A DNA stretch of 64,000 bases from JAGLHV01 sp023143305 [NCBI: Clostridia bacterium] (GTDB lineage: Bacteria > CBDUZB01 > JAGLHV01), in the NCBI GenBank assembly GCA_030637025.1, contig DAOVVV010000009.1:5216-69215 (forward strand). The letters are read 5' to 3'. How positions within the stretch are numbered: position 1 is the first letter of the stretch; every line of letters starts with the position of its first letter. Below, piece after piece: positions 17,930 to 27,019 of the stretch. Both the position numbers and the translations under genes were made by a program. Below the pieces are notes generated by a model. The model was not told the origin of the DNA. It searched no databases and saw only the letters and a list, made by a program, of their open reading frames with translations.

Positions 17930-20053
17930 TTATATTTTTATAATTTTTTCTTCTACTTCAAAACTTATCTCTGTCGCTTGAATTAATTGCCATAAAGGTA
18001 TAGGATACCCATTACTTTCTTTGATGCTTTTAGCAAATTCCATCAATTCTTCATAATGTCCTTTTTGAGAAATATTCGTTTTTGTTTTATTTGTTTTCAT
18101 CCCATAAATTTCTATTTTTTTATAATCGTCTAAACAAATAATCTTTCCATCAACATAAATATCCATTTGTTCTTTTGAAATTTTTTTCGTTCCTAAAGCA
18201 GTATAAATTAAATTACATACTGAACCATCCTTATATTTAATGCTTGCATTAAAATTATCATTATTACAATATTGTTCTGTTTTTGAATTTATAGAAAAAG
18301 CAGAAACTTCCTTCACTTCACTTTCAGTAAAAAAGTTGAAAAGGTCATAGATATGGCAGGCTTCTCCTATATTCCTGCCTCCTCCCTCTTCTAAATGAAC
18401 CCAATGCTCTTTGGGAATATAACCAGCGTTCATTCTATAATTTATAATCATTGGATTTACTCTATTTTTTATTATTTCTTTTATTTTTCCAGCATAAGAA
18501 GAAAATCTTCGATTAAACCCAACCATAAAGGGAACCTTTGTTTCCTCTAAGATTTGACATAATTTCTTCAATTCCTCTTGATTTAAAGCCATCGGCTTTT
18601 CTACAAAGACTGCTTTATCTGTTTTTGCCGCTTCCATTGCTATTTGGGCATGCAAATTATGTCTAGTACTAATAACGACCATATCCACATTTTTATCTTT
18701 TAACATTTCTTTATAATCTGTACTAGCATAAGAAGCACCATATTGTTTTGCCAATATTTTAGCATTATTACCTTTTCTGGTAATAATAGCATAGATATTA
18801 TATAAATTAGCTAATTTCTTAAGATTAACTAAATGCACCCCTTTTACAAATTCACCAGCCCCTATTAATGCTACATTTATTTTATTTTTCTGAAATTTTG
18901 CATTAGAAACAATTATCGTTCTTTTAACCACCGGTTCATCATTGTATTTTAGAAGAATTATTAAATACTTGTCTTTTACTGTTTTTAATTCTTCATAAAT
19001 TTTAGGCGCCTCTTCAATAGGACACACTTTATTAATAAGTGATTTAATATTTATTTTTTCATCTCTTAAAAGCCTTAAATATTCTTGCATATTTCTATTT
19101 TCTGTCCAACGAACATAAGCATATGGATAATCTTTCCCTTTCTGCTCATATTTTTCATCATACCTTCCAGGGCCATACGAAGTAGAAATAAAAATATCTA
19201 ATTCTTTTTTATAAAATTCATCCCTTTTAATATCCAGGCCTACTGCCCCGACAATAACTACCTTCCCTTTTTTCCGGCACATTTCTATAGCTTGATTTAT
19301 TACTTCACTATTCTCTGTAGAGGCAGCTATAACAACAGAATCTACACCATATCCATCAGAAAAGTTTATTACTTCTCTAACAATATCATCTTGGGTAACA
19401 TTTAACCCTTTATCCATACCCAAAGAAAGGGCAAGATCTATTCGTTTTTGATTTATATCTATTCCAACGACTCTACATCCATTCGCTTTTAACATTTGGG
19501 AAATTAATTGTCCTAAAATGCCAAGTCCAATAACCGCAATAAAATCTCCCAATTTTGGATTTGTACGACGTATGCCTTGAAGAGCAATACTTCCTATTGT
19601 CATTGTAGATGCTATATCAAGTGATAAATTATCCGGAACTTTAACCAAAAGATTCCTGGGAACAATAATAAATTCTGCGTGATTAGCAATCCCTGCCCCA
19701 GCGCAAGCAACCCTATCTCCTTGTTTAATATCATTTATACTTCCCCCTACATTCATTACCACACCCGAAGCAGAATAACCTATGGCATTTACTGTGTCAA
19801 ATTTATTTTTTACCTGAGCAACTGTTTTTGCCAAACCATGTGTTTTTATCATCTCAAAAACTTTTTTAATATTTTGTGGCTGCTTCAAAGTTCTTTTATA
19901 CAAACCTTCTCCTGAACTTTTAAGCCCGGATATTTCTGTGCCTGTTGAAATACAAGAATAATGAACCTGAACTAAAACTTCATTTTCCCCAGCAATAACT
20001 ACCGGTACCTCTTCAACTATTATCTGCCCTTTTTTATTCATAATTTGCTTCAT
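17930..20053 (-). CDS. Bi-domain oxidoreductase: zinc-type alcohol dehydrogenase fused to Gfo/Idh/MocA dehydrogenase
   Basis: A 707-residue fusion. Residues about 1-350 form a medium-chain dehydrogenase with the NAD-binding segment VIGLGILGQLISQMLKANGCRVVGID. Residues about 390-700 are a Gfo/Idh/MocA enzyme: VALIGAGEFVKGVHL, then VFVEKPMALNQEELKKL, which contains the family's EKP motif, and the GGGRNIGEACHIYDLFNF active-site region. This combination is a recognised family found in polysaccharide clusters beside heparinase-like proteins. It probably oxidises or reduces a nucleotide sugar to a uronate or keto sugar, although its exact reaction is not established. Its start overlaps the end of wecB by 4 bp. 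Confidence 0.87.
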   Translation of the reverse strand: MKQIMNKKGQIIVEEVPVVIAGENEVLVQVHYSCISTGTEISGLKSSGEGLYKRTLKQPQNIKKVFEMIKTHGLAKTVAQVKNKFDTVNAIGYSASGVVMNVGGSINDIKQGDRVACAGAGIANHAEFIIVPRNLLVKVPDNLSLDIASTMTIGSIALQGIRRTNPKLGDFIAVIGLGILGQLISQMLKANGCRVVGIDINQKRIDLALSLGMDKGLNVTQDDIVREVINFSDGYGVDSVVIAASTENSEVINQAIEMCRKKGKVVIVGAVGLDIKRDEFYKKELDIFISTSYGPGRYDEKYEQKGKDYPYAYVRWTENRNMQEYLRLLRDEKINIKSLINKVCPIEEAPKIYEELKTVKDKYLIILLKYNDEPVVKRTIIVSNAKFQKNKINVALIGAGEFVKGVHLVNLKKLANLYNIYAIITRKGNNAKILAKQYGASYASTDYKEMLKDKNVDMVVISTRHNLHAQIAMEAAKTDKAVFVEKPMALNQEELKKLCQILEETKVPFMVGFNRRFSSYAGKIKEIIKNRVNPMIINYRMNAGYIPKEHWVHLEEGGGRNIGEACHIYDLFNFFTESEVKEVSAFSINSKTEQYCNNDNFNASIKYKDGSVCNLIYTALGTKKISKEQMDIYVDGKIICLDDYKKIEIYGMKTNKTKTNISQKGHYEELMEFAKSIKESNGYPIPLWQLIQATEISFEVEEKIIKI

Positions 20054-21195
20054 AATATTTCTCCTACAATCTTAACTATCCTTTGAGCAGCTTTACCATC
20101 CCAAAACTTAGGGCGTTTCACTTTTTTAAAATTACCCTTTAATATTTTCTTGGTTTCTTTGATTATTAAATTTGCGTCACTTCCTACTAAAACATTTGTA
20201 CCTTCTTTAATTGTAATTGGCCTTTCCGTGTTTTCTCTAAGAGTTAAACATGGAATACCTAAATAAGTAGTTTCTTCCTGAATACCACCTGAATCTGTTA
20301 AAACAAATTTAGCATTCATATATAATTGCAAGAAATCAATATAAGCTAAAGGATCTAATAATTTCATGCTCTTCTTATACTTATTCAATCCAAATTTTTC
20401 TATTTGCTTTATAGTCCTTGGATGAACAGGAAACACAATTTCAATGTGCTCGTTTATTTTTTTAATCGCTTCCAATATCTTTTGTAATGTCTTTTTATTA
20501 TCAACATTGCTTGGCCTATGTAGTGTCAAGACAGCATAATTTTTTCTTTTTAATCTTAATTTCTGTAATATTTTTGATTTTTGAGCTTTCTCTTTTAACC
20601 TTATTAAAGTATCAATCATAACGTTTCCTACAAAAAAAATATTTTTTTGGAATATTCCTTCTTTTTTTAAATTTACATTTGCATCACTGCAAGTTGTAAA
20701 AAGATAGTCGGATAAAGAATCAGTGATTATTCTATTTATTTCCTCCGGCATCGTCCGATCAAAACTTCTCAAACCCGATTCGATATGAGCAACTGGAACC
20801 AAAAGTTTTGCTGCGACCACAGAACAAGCAAGAGTAGAATTTATATCTCCTACGACTACAATTAAATCCGGTTTTTTTTCCAAACATATTTTTTCGAATT
20901 TAACCATAACATTTGCCGTTTGTACAGCATGAGACCCAGAACCCACACCAAGATAAATATCCGGTTTGGGTAATCCCAAATCCCGGAAAAAAAAATCGGA
21001 CATATTTTTATCATAATGCTGACCGGTATGAATAATAATAGCATTTATTGAATTATTCGGATTTATTCTATTGTAACATCTAATTTCATGATAAATGGGA
21101 GCTATTTTCATGAAATTAGGTCGAGCTCCAGCAACTAAAAATATTTTTCTTTTATAATTATTTCTATATTTTGAAAAACAGTTATTTTTTTTCAT
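20050..21195 (-). CDS. wecB: UDP-N-acetylglucosamine 2-epimerase
   Basis: A 381-residue cytoplasmic enzyme converting UDP-GlcNAc to UDP-ManNAc. Signature segments are all present: VAGARPNFMKIAPI near residue 21, HTGQHYDKNMSD, VVGDINSTLA, AHIESGLRSFDRTMPEE, TLHRPSNVD and LTDSGGIQEE, covering the catalytic acidic and histidine residues of the WecB/MnaA family. The N-terminal ~18 residues exceed most homologues, but ATG 21195 has AAGGA five bases upstream, so that start is kept. It is the first biosynthetic gene after the regulator (95-bp gap). ManNAc or ManNAcA would therefore be a component of the polymer. Confidence 0.95.
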   Translation of the reverse strand: MKKNNCFSKYRNNYKRKIFLVAGARPNFMKIAPIYHEIRCYNRINPNNSINAIIIHTGQHYDKNMSDFFFRDLGLPKPDIYLGVGSGSHAVQTANVMVKFEKICLEKKPDLIVVVGDINSTLACSVVAAKLLVPVAHIESGLRSFDRTMPEEINRIITDSLSDYLFTTCSDANVNLKKEGIFQKNIFFVGNVMIDTLIRLKEKAQKSKILQKLRLKRKNYAVLTLHRPSNVDNKKTLQKILEAIKKINEHIEIVFPVHPRTIKQIEKFGLNKYKKSMKLLDPLAYIDFLQLYMNAKFVLTDSGGIQEETTYLGIPCLTLRENTERPITIKEGTNVLVGSDANLIIKETKKILKGNFKKVKRPKFWDGKAAQRIVKIVGEIL

Positions 21196-21290
21196 TTTTC
21201 CTTTTTCATTTTTCCTTACTTAAAACGATAAAATAAATCATTCACTAATATCATTTAAATAACAAGTATCCAAATACCTATGCTCACCTA

Positions 21291-21827
21291 TCATTTTTCA
21301 CTCAACATTGAAATAACATCTATACCTCTGATATCGTTGGTTCTATTTTGTTCAGTTAATAATATAATAGTATCTCTCTCTTGTAAAGCAATTTCATCCT
21401 TTCCATTTATTCTCGCACAAACCAAATCTTGCTTTCCTAAATCACGAATAGCTATTTCTACTAACCAGGCAAGTTCTCCTTTACCATAAATAATAAATTT
21501 TATATGTCCTTTCTTGTATTCTTTAAGAACTACAGCTTGTATTTTTAATTTCATTGTTTTCAATATTTCCATTGTTTTTAAAGTATAATAATAAGATTTC
21601 TTTGCTTTTTCGGTAAAACCTTTGGGGGTTAGAAAATACTGGACTTTTTTCTTGTTTAACTGTTTCACTTTTACATAACCTTTATTTATCAATTTTTTTA
21701 AAATAATATTGGTTATCCCCAAAGACATACCCGAGTTTTTAGAAATTTCTCTCTGGGTAACATTCAAATCTTTGTCTATTTCATTTATTATTTTTAATTC
21801 TTTTTCTCTGGATTCTAAAATAATCAT
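21291..21827 (-). CDS. Winged-helix regulator of the polysaccharide cluster (MarR-like N-terminal HTH)
   Basis: A 178-residue protein. Residues about 8-75 form a winged helix (INEIDKDLNVTQREISKNSGMSLGITNIILKKLINKGYVKV), like regulators found at the head of EPS loci. Residues about 100-178 are a small alpha/beta domain (HIKFIIYGKGELAWLVEIAIRDLGKQ, then DIRGIDVISML) that may bind a nucleotide or sugar. The gene heads the cluster and has its own consensus promoter with a palindrome covering the presumed transcription start, which points to autoregulation. An intrinsic terminator separates it from the nucleotide-sugar genes upstream. Ligand unknown. Confidence 0.82.
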   Translation of the reverse strand: MIILESREKELKIINEIDKDLNVTQREISKNSGMSLGITNIILKKLINKGYVKVKQLNKKKVQYFLTPKGFTEKAKKSYYYTLKTMEILKTMKLKIQAVVLKEYKKGHIKFIIYGKGELAWLVEIAIRDLGKQDLVCARINGKDEIALQERDTIILLTEQNRTNDIRGIDVISMLSEK

Positions 21828-21850
21828 TATTTAACCACTTTCTTCCATTT

Positions 21851-21865
21851 GTTCAATATTTGAAC
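21851..21865. promoter_or_regulatory. Palindromic operator candidate
   Basis: A perfect inverted repeat, GTTCAA-ATA-TTGAAC, directly adjoins the -10 box and would cover the transcription start of the regulator gene. The position suits a repressor site for the regulator encoded immediately downstream. Confidence 0.65.
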
Positions 21866-21894
21866 ATTATAAAAAACTATAAGTTTTATGTCAA
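21866..21894 (-). promoter_or_regulatory. Consensus sigma-70 promoter for the regulator/EPS operon
   Basis: On the minus strand TTGACA (21889-21894) and TATAAT (21866-21871) are separated by exactly 17 bases. This is a perfect match to the bacterial housekeeping promoter. It lies 39 bp upstream of the regulator ATG and probably drives the downstream polysaccharide cluster as well. Confidence 0.88.
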
Positions 21895-21904
21895 GTATTT
21901 TTTA

Positions 21905-21949
21905 TTGAAAAACAATGTGGGTTTGGATATATATTCCAAACCCACATTG
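21905..21949 (-). terminator. Intrinsic terminator after the UDP-GlcA 4-epimerase gene
   Basis: A perfect 15-bp stem (21913-21927 with 21935-21949, 7-base AT loop) contains a GTGGGTTTGGA arm and is followed on the minus strand by TTTTT. It insulates the nucleotide-sugar genes from the regulator promoter that lies just beyond it. Confidence 0.8.
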
Positions 21950-22095
21950 AATGAAACTACTTTAAATATTATAATAGCATTACAATATATTGAACAAAAT
22001 ATTACAATACTAAAATAATATATTTTGATTTCTTAACTATTTTCTTTTTTAATCTTATTATAAATATTTTCTATTTTTTTACAATCTTCGTTCAC

Positions 22096-23076
22096 TTAAA
22101 TTTTTATATCTTTCACCCAATGCCAGTTTGTTCGAAACCATTCCACTGTCCGTTTGATTCCTTCTTCTATATTTATTTCCGGTTTCCATGAAAAAAATTC
22201 CCCGGCTTTTTTAATCTCTGCCCAGGTAGCTGTAACATCTGCCGGATGTTTGGGTAAATATTTTATTTTAGCTTTTTTCCCTAAAGCTTCTTCGATAAGA
22301 CCAATCACATAATCTAACCTTACAGGATGATTATTACCTAGATTAACAATTTGATAACCTATCGGTTTTAACATTTTAATCGTACCCATGGCTATATCAT
22401 CGATGTAAGTAAAATCCCTGCTTTGTTTTCCATCCCCGAAAACAGGCATTTCTTCCCCGTTATAAATTTTTTTAACAAAAATAAAAATACTCATATCAGG
22501 CCTTCCTGCCGGGCCGTATACTGTAAAAAAACGGGGAATAGAAACATCTATTCCATAAAGATAATGATAGGTATAACATAATGCTTCCGCTCCCTTTTTA
22601 GAAGCAGCATAAGGAGAAAGCGGTAAATCCGTTTTTTTATCTTCACTGAAAGGAAGGTCGGTATTGCCATAAAGGCTGGAAGTAGAAGCTAAAATAAATT
22701 TCTTTATTTTGTGTTTTCTACAAAGCTCTAAAAGATTTAACGTCCCCACTACATTTGTATCCACATATACCCAGGGATTTTCCACACTGACCCTTACTCC
22801 TGCTCTGGCAGCAAGATTAATTATTGCCTCAATCTGTCCATGTTTAGCTATAATTTCATCGAATGACGATTCAATAGAAGAACGATTAGCAATATCCGCA
22901 AGGTAAAAAGAAAAGTTTTCAAACTGCTTTAATTGGTCCAACCTCCATTCTTTAAGCCGCACATCATAAGCATCATTTAAATCATCTACGGCAATTACAT
23001 TATCCCCTCTTTTTAAAAGCAGTTCCACAATTTTAGAACCGATAAAACCTGCTGCACCTGTGACTAATAAATTCAT
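22096..23076 (-). CDS. UDP-glucuronate 4-epimerase-like NAD-dependent epimerase
   Basis: A 326-residue extended short-chain dehydrogenase. It has the NAD motif GAAGFIGSK at the N-terminus, the active-site serines/threonine in ASTSSLYG and the catalytic YAASKKG (Y-x3-K). The segments RAGVRVSVENPWVY and RFFTVYGPAGRPDMS match the UDP-glucuronate 4-epimerase (GAE/CapI) branch, which makes UDP-galacturonate from the UDP-glucuronate supplied by the ugd product encoded upstream. RBS is AGAGGA. It is the last gene of the nucleotide-sugar block and is followed by a terminator. Confidence 0.88.
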   Translation of the reverse strand: MNLLVTGAAGFIGSKIVELLLKRGDNVIAVDDLNDAYDVRLKEWRLDQLKQFENFSFYLADIANRSSIESSFDEIIAKHGQIEAIINLAARAGVRVSVENPWVYVDTNVVGTLNLLELCRKHKIKKFILASTSSLYGNTDLPFSEDKKTDLPLSPYAASKKGAEALCYTYHYLYGIDVSIPRFFTVYGPAGRPDMSIFIFVKKIYNGEEMPVFGDGKQSRDFTYIDDIAMGTIKMLKPIGYQIVNLGNNHPVRLDYVIGLIEEALGKKAKIKYLPKHPADVTATWAEIKKAGEFFSWKPEINIEEGIKRTVEWFRTNWHWVKDIKI

Positions 23077-23403
23077 TTCTTTCCTCTTTCTATTTTTTAA
23101 TTCTGAAATATGTCACCTTTAAACTCCTGCTTCCCTGACTATGTAACCATCCCCTTTTTGGATTTATCATTCCCGAAATCTTTTATCGAAAATCCACTTC
23201 CCGACAATAATGTTTTTCTAGATCTCCGGATCAAGCCCGAAGATGACAGAAAAAAACAATTGTGATACAGTAATGTTGATGCGGAATCTAAAATGTTCTT
23301 AAAATATCAATAGATTCCTGCTTTCGCAGGAATGACAACAAAAAGGCACAAAAATAACAATAAAAAGGCGTAAAAATAACAACAACAGTGAACAAAAATA
23401 TTA
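23077..23403. repeat. Repeat-filled spacer between uxs and the UDP-GlcA 4-epimerase gene
   Basis: The 327-bp spacer holds no ORF. It contains palindrome fragments around TCATTCCCGAA and GATCAAGCCCGAAGATGACAG. The block 23278-23336 is a near-identical, inverted copy of 30970-31027, including the stem GATTCCTGC/GCAGGAATC. This resembles Neisseria dRS3 repeats in layout (ATTCC-n8-GGAAT). Trailing short repeats of AAAAAT-AACAA follow. Confidence 0.6.
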
Positions 23404-24357
23404 TTATATAATTTTGTTGTTCTTTTTTTTATCTATTTTTTGGAACCATTCAATTGTTTTCTTTAATCCTGTTTCTATATTTACCTGCGGTGTCCAGCCT
23501 AATAATTTTTTTGCTTTGTCTATATCAGGTTGGCGAACCTTAGGGTCATCCGTAGGTAAAGGCAAATATTTAATTTTGCTTTTGCTTCCAGTAAAATTTA
23601 TTATGCGTTCAGCCATTTCATTAAGCGGCATCTCGTGTGGATTACCAATATTTACCGGTTCATTTATTTTGGAATTTAATAATTTATAAATTCCTTCTAT
23701 TAAATCAGAAACATAACAAAAACTTCTTGTTTGTTTCCCGTCACCAAAAACAGTTACCGGTTTATTTTCCAACGCCTGTGTAACAAAAGCAGGAATTGCC
23801 CTTCCATCGTTCTTACGCATTCTTTCACCAAAGGTATTAAAAATACGGACAATTCTTATCTCTACTTTATGGTAACGGTGATAAGCCATAGTCATTGCTT
23901 CGGCAAATCTCTTGGCTTCATCATAACAACCCCTCACTCCTACCGGATTTACGTTTCCCCAATAAGTTTCCGGCTGAGGATGAATTAAAGGATCTCCATA
24001 AACCTCAGAAGTTGATGCCAGCAAAAAAATAGCTTTTTTCTCTTTAGCCAATCCTAAAGCCTTATGTGTTCCCAAAGAACCTACTTTTAAGGTCTGAATA
24101 GGAATCTGTAAATAATCAATGGGACTGGCAGGAGAAGCAAAATGAAGCACGGCATCTATTTTTCCCTCTATATAGATATAATTAGTTACATCATATTTTA
24201 CAAATTTAAAATTTTCATTTTCCAATAAATGAGCAATATTATCCGTACTACCGGTAATTAGATTATCCAGACAAACTACCTTGTGGTTATCTTTTAGAAG
24301 ACGGTCACACAAATGAGAACCTAAAAATCCTGCTCCTCCTGTTACTAATATTCGCAT
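23404..24357 (-). CDS. UDP-glucuronate decarboxylase / UDP-xylose synthase
   Basis: About 317 residues, beginning [21 protein letters not shown]. The open frame extends 22 codons upstream, but ATG 24357 has AAAGGA at correct spacing and puts the NAD motif at the N-terminus, as in the family. Diagnostic UXS features: [39 protein letters not shown] (catalytic Y-x3-K) and [10 protein letters not shown]. The enzyme oxidises and decarboxylates UDP-glucuronate to UDP-xylose in the cytoplasm. Its substrate comes from ugd, 140 bp upstream. Confidence 0.93.
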   Translation of the reverse strand: MRILVTGGAGFLGSHLCDRLLKDNHKVVCLDNLITGSTDNIAHLLENENFKFVKYDVTNYIYIEGKIDAVLHFASPASPIDYLQIPIQTLKVGSLGTHKALGLAKEKKAIFLLASTSEVYGDPLIHPQPETYWGNVNPVGVRGCYDEAKRFAEAMTMAYHRYHKVEIRIVRIFNTFGERMRKNDGRAIPAFVTQALENKPVTVFGDGKQTRSFCYVSDLIEGIYKLLNSKINEPVNIGNPHEMPLNEMAERIINFTGSKSKIKYLPLPTDDPKVRQPDIDKAKKLLGWTPQVNIETGLKKTIEWFQKIDKKKNNKII

Positions 24358-24429
24358 ATAATTAGTCCTTTCTTCTTTTTGATAGTCGAGAGATAATTTA
24401 AATTTTTCTACATTAAACGACACAATAAC

Positions 24430-24449
24430 GGGATTGATAAATCAATCCC
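24430..24449. repeat. 20-bp perfect palindrome, copy 1
   Basis: GGGATTGAT-AA-ATCAATCCC, followed by CCTACAA, in the ugd-uxs spacer. The second copy (26928-26947) differs by one base pair exchanged symmetrically in both arms. The function could be a terminator or a protein-binding site; no T-tract follows on the minus strand. Confidence 0.6.
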
Positions 24450-24497
24450 CTACAACCCAACTGTTAAACTTGGACTAAGACAGATGACATATCGAGT

Positions 24498-25790
24498 TTA
24501 TTTTGTTCCTATTCCTTCATAGGTAAATCCCTGCTTACGCATTAAAGCAGGATTATAAATATTCCTTCCGTCTATTATCACCGGTGTCTTCAATTTTTTC
24601 TTAATTTTCTTAAAATCCAGGTTTTTAAATTCTTTCCACTCGGTTAAAACAAGCAACGCATCACTATCTTGCGCTGTTGAGTACGAATCTTTACAAAAAA
24701 CAACATTTTTTAATATACTTTTTGCTTTTTCCATAGCCTGGGGGTCATAAACCTTTATTTTCGCTCCTTCTTTTTGTAGCATTTCAATTATGGAAATAGC
24801 CGGGGCATTACGCAAATCATCTGTATTGGATTTAAAAGCCAATCCCAGAATACCTATGGTTTTATCTTTTAAATTCCATATAGCCCTGGTTAACTTTTTT
24901 ATCAGGAGATTTTTTTGTTCCTGGTTGATTTTTTTTACGACCTTTAATAATTCGAAATTATAACCATTTTTCTCTGCAATTCTAATAAAAGCAGAAAGAT
25001 CTTTGGGAAAACAACTTCCGCCAAAACCTGCTCCTGCTGAAAGAAACTCAGACCCGATTCTCCGGTCAAGGCCCATTCCTCTGGCTACCTGAGTAATATC
25101 AGCCCCCACCCGCTCACAAATATTAGCCACCGCATTAATATAAGATATCTTCATCGCCAAAAAGGAATTTGCCGCATGCTTTATTATCTCCGCACTTTCA
25201 ATATCAGTAACAATTATCGGGGAACCCAAAGGTTTATATAACTTTTTCATAATCGTTTCCGCTTTTTTACTGTTTACCCCGATTACTATTCTATCCGGAT
25301 GCATAAAATCACCAATGGCTGAACCTTCCCTCAAAAATTCAGGATTAGACACTATATCAAAGGATACCTTTTGCTTGTTATATATCTTTACCGTCTGAGC
25401 AATTTTTTTTCCCGTTTCTACAGGAACAGTGCTTTTACTTACAATAACCTTGTACCTTTTCATTTGCTGGGCTACTTCCCGGGAAACTGCCTCTACATAA
25501 CATAAATCCGCTTCACCATTTTTTCTGGGAGGGGTATTTACAGCAATAAAAATAATTTCCGAATTAGTTACCCCATCTTTAATGTCGGTAGTAAAACAAA
25601 GAAATTTTTTCTGCATTGTTTTCTTTACTAATTCCGTAAGGCCCGGTTCATAAATGGGAATTTTTCCTTTTTTTAACAAGTCAATTTTTTCTTTATTATT
25701 ATCAACACAAATAACCTTATTACCCATACCGGCTAAACACGCTCCGGTAACTAACCCCACATATCCTGCCCCAATAACACAAACTTTCAT
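24498..25790 (-). CDS. ugd: UDP-glucose 6-dehydrogenase
   Basis: A 430-residue enzyme oxidising UDP-glucose to UDP-glucuronate in two NAD-dependent steps. It has the N-terminal Rossmann motif GAGYVGLVTGACLA, the substrate-side EFLREGSAIGDFMHPDRIVIG, the linker helix KHAANSFLAMKISYINA and the catalytic cysteine in GAGFGGSCFPKD, then the C-terminal GLAFKSNTDDLRNAP domain. Length is normal. The product feeds the two downstream enzymes (decarboxylase and 4-epimerase). Gap to rfbD upstream is 54 bp. Confidence 0.96.
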   Translation of the reverse strand: MKVCVIGAGYVGLVTGACLAGMGNKVICVDNNKEKIDLLKKGKIPIYEPGLTELVKKTMQKKFLCFTTDIKDGVTNSEIIFIAVNTPPRKNGEADLCYVEAVSREVAQQMKRYKVIVSKSTVPVETGKKIAQTVKIYNKQKVSFDIVSNPEFLREGSAIGDFMHPDRIVIGVNSKKAETIMKKLYKPLGSPIIVTDIESAEIIKHAANSFLAMKISYINAVANICERVGADITQVARGMGLDRRIGSEFLSAGAGFGGSCFPKDLSAFIRIAEKNGYNFELLKVVKKINQEQKNLLIKKLTRAIWNLKDKTIGILGLAFKSNTDDLRNAPAISIIEMLQKEGAKIKVYDPQAMEKAKSILKNVVFCKDSYSTAQDSDALLVLTEWKEFKNLDFKKIKKKLKTPVIIDGRNIYNPALMRKQGFTYEGIGTK

Positions 25791-25844
25791 TATTTCAAAA
25801 ACCCCTTTCTGTTTTTATCTTTTTAACCAAGCAATTATTTACTC

Positions 25845-26750
25845 TTATTGCAAATAATCACTCAGTGCTTCTTTCCAGCTTCTCAATTTATCCCACCCCT
25901 CTAAGTTCCAGCAAAAATTATTCAGACTTGAAAATTCAGGACGCTTAGCCGGACGATTTAATTTTTCACTCTTGATAGGTTTTATCTCTTTTACTTTTAA
26001 ATTATTATCTTTAATTTTTAATTGATTAACAATTTCCCGGGCAAAATCATACCATGAACAATATTCACTATTAGTAATATGCCAGATACCATAAGAACCG
26101 CTATTTTCTGATTGGGAAAAAGTAATAAGTTTTTCAATAGCAGCAGCCAAATCCTTAGTATAAGTAGGAGAACCGATTTGGTCATTAACTACCTCTAAGT
26201 ATTCTTTCTCTTTGGCCAAATTTGTAATAGTATCTACAAAATTTTTTCCTTCTTTACCGTATAACCACGACGTGCGCACAATGTAAAACTTAGTAAGCAG
26301 TTTCTGGACGTATAATTCACCGTAATATTTTGACTTACCATAGACACTTAAAGGTTTGGTTAAATCCAATTCCACATAAGGACACCCTTTTTTTCCGTCA
26401 AAAACAAAATCCGAACTAATATATAAAAGAGCAGCATCAAATCTTTGACAGGCTAAAGCTATATTTCTGGTCCCCAGCATATTTACTCTGAAAGCCAACT
26501 CCTTATTGGTTTCACACCCATCTACATCGGTATAAGCTGCTGTATGTATTACTAACTGGGGATTTACTTTGGTAATCAACTCATAGGTTTTATTCATATC
26601 GGTGATATCAAGTTGTTGAAATTTGTCCCCGGTTAAACTTATATTATTATTATTTTTTATATCCATCCCGTATAATTCGTGTTTAGCTTCCAACTGCCTC
26701 CACAAATCCATACCCAGCATCCCGCACACACCTGTAATTAAAATCCGCAA
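25845..26750 (-). CDS. rfbD: dTDP-4-dehydrorhamnose reductase
   Basis: A 301-residue short-chain dehydrogenase performing the last step to dTDP-L-rhamnose. It shows GVCGMLGMDLW, HTAAYTDVDGCE, SSDFVFDGKKGCPYVE, the catalytic YGKSKYYGE and RTSWLYG, all RmlD features. The start codon is TTG (26748-26750), preceded by AAGGAGA; an ATG nearby would truncate the NADPH motif. It belongs to the rhamnose set with rfbA, rfbC and rfbB upstream, although a 269-bp repeat-bearing spacer precedes it. Confidence 0.93.
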   Translation of the reverse strand: MRILITGVCGMLGMDLWRQLEAKHELYGMDIKNNNNISLTGDKFQQLDITDMNKTYELITKVNPQLVIHTAAYTDVDGCETNKELAFRVNMLGTRNIALACQRFDAALLYISSDFVFDGKKGCPYVELDLTKPLSVYGKSKYYGELYVQKLLTKFYIVRTSWLYGKEGKNFVDTITNLAKEKEYLEVVNDQIGSPTYTKDLAAAIEKLITFSQSENSGSYGIWHITNSEYCSWYDFAREIVNQLKIKDNNLKVKEIKPIKSEKLNRPAKRPEFSSLNNFCWNLEGWDKLRSWKEALSDYLQ

Positions 26751-26862
26751 ATCCCGTCACTCTCCTTTTTAAGTCCTCATTATCTTTTTATATTTTATCA
26801 CTTCTGTCCACTAAAAAACCAGAAAACAAAACAATTATCTAAACACTAATTCTCATCTAAAA

Positions 26863-26947
26863 ATTCGGGTAGGAAATAACATGAACTTGTCCTGAACATA
26901 GTCGAAAGATGTCACCCGAAAATAGAAGGGTTTGATAAATCAAACCC
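26863..26947. repeat. Palindrome cluster in the rfbB-rfbD spacer
   Basis: Two elements lie in the 269-bp spacer. An outer inverted pair, TTCGGGT (26864-26870) with ACCCGAA (26914-26920), encloses a CTTGTCCTGAACATAGTCG segment. Next to it is the perfect 20-bp palindrome GGGTTTGATAAATCAAACCC at 26928-26947, second copy of the one at 24430-24449. Confidence 0.55.
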
Positions 26948-27019
26948 CTACAAATATATTGAAAACACAATATAACCAAATTGATGCAAACTGAAAATCT
27001 TTAGTGATCAAGGTATATA

